Origin: Roseibium sp.
GTDB taxonomy: Bacteria; Pseudomonadota; Alphaproteobacteria; Rhizobiales; Stappiaceae
DNA length: 64,000 nucleotides
Assembly: GCA_017643215.1 (NCBI GenBank)
Contig: JAEPNV010000003.1
Span: 62,001-126,000, forward strand
Direction of reading: 5' to 3'
Shown here: piece by piece, positions 63,801 through 64,000 of the stretch
How positions within the stretch are numbered: position 1 is the first letter of the stretch
How the letters are laid out: each line of letters starts with the position of its first letter
The notes under the pieces: generated by a model
Seen by the model: the letters and a program-made list of their open reading frames with translations, nothing else
Told to the model about the DNA's origin: nothing
Database searches by the model: none
Program-made: the position numbers and the translations under genes

Positions 63801-64000
63801 CTACCGGCCGCCGCCGAAAGCGTTCAGCACCGTGAGCAGGCTTGTCAGGTTGTCCGAAACACCGGTCTGACCGACCTTCTCCGTGGCGCCCGCGCCGGCC
63901 ATGGTGTCCATGCTGTAAATCTGCATGACGCCCTGGTTCACCGCAGCTTGAGCAAGAATGTTCTGCTGCTGCTGGGCGGAGACAGCGTTTTCGAACAGAA
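63801..64000 (-). CDS. RebB-family R-body protein, partial (right edge)
   Basis: The last 65 codons of a minus-strand gene that continues beyond the window. The visible part 'LFENAVSAQQQQNILAQA' then 'NQGVMQIYSMDTMAGAG' is the conserved RebB C-terminal half, ending 'TSLLTVLNAFGGGR'. Its N-terminus is missing. It is a conventional R-body protein and, with the diverged copy at 63244, marks the end of a reb cluster. The stop codon at 63801-63803 is followed by a terminator. Confidence 0.9.
   Translation of the reverse strand, partial: LFENAVSAQQQQNILAQAAVNQGVMQIYSMDTMAGAGATEKVGQTGVSDNLTSLLTVLNAFGGGR

Overview
This 64 kb window comes from the chromosome of a GC-rich (roughly 60%) alphaproteobacterium. 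The best guess is a free-living or marine member of the Hyphomicrobiales. Supporting signs are a giant apolipoprotein-repeat membrane protein resembling the growth-pole-ring protein of polar-growing Rhizobiales, a frcR-frcB-frcC-frcA-frcK fructose locus in the order known from Sinorhizobium meliloti, an Mla-type lipid transporter with a very long MlaD, an SbmA/BacA relative, TRAP transporters, and a DgcN-DgcA D-glutamate pair. I see no rRNA, tRNA, insertion sequence, prophage or CRISPR array. The window reads as ordinary core and accessory chromosome.

Layout. 0-5 kb: the partial growth-pole-ring-like gene, a small hypothetical, an Hpt phosphotransfer protein, a 2Fe-2S ferredoxin, a DMT exporter and a MarR regulator. 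5-8 kb: a complete TRAP transporter (dctP-dctQ-dctM) divergent from marR, with a candidate operator between them. 8-13 kb: an Mla/MCE phospholipid transport operon on the minus strand. 13-15 kb: dgcN-dgcA. 15-20 kb: a secreted lectin-fold protein, an MFS carrier, a CheZ-like phosphatase with repeated CheY-binding-like peptides, and a globin-coupled chemoreceptor. 20-26 kb: a PLP lyase, a glycosyltransferase/phosphoesterase pair, an SDR protein and a FadL porin. 26-29.6 kb: a TPP riboswitch followed by thiM, thiD and a solitary TRAP binding protein. 29.7-44.4 kb: mixed metabolism, including a short SbmA/BacA protein, an orphan CoxL-type molybdoenzyme subunit, a VOC protein, DMT carriers, a DNA-binding/PBP regulator, FadD, an AAA ATPase and adenine deaminase.

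44.7-57.6 kb is the metabolic core. Fructose uptake and phosphorylation (frcRBCAK) leads into zwf-edd-eda (Entner-Doudoroff) and pgi. Pgi converts fructose-6-P to glucose-6-P, so one 13 kb block holds nearly the whole route from external fructose to pyruvate plus glyceraldehyde-3-P. The lactonase gene pgl is absent from it. A PilZ protein and a LysE exporter sit between eda and pgi. 57.9-62.3 kb: three tandem glycine-zipper lipoproteins, alanine dehydrogenase with its divergent Lrp regulator and a perfect 10-bp inverted-repeat operator, an SMP-30 lactonase-like protein, and a periplasmic protein built of about six short repeats. 62.3-64 kb: trhO and the start of an R-body (reb) locus running off the right edge.

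The observations I would follow first are the CheZ-like protein with several candidate CheY-P docking peptides, the riboswitch-controlled TRAP binding protein without a permease, the R-body genes at the edge, the single-MCE MlaD with a roughly 550-residue helical tail, and the tandem PilZ-like protein with its motifs split between halves. I could run no searches. Family names rest on motifs read by eye.
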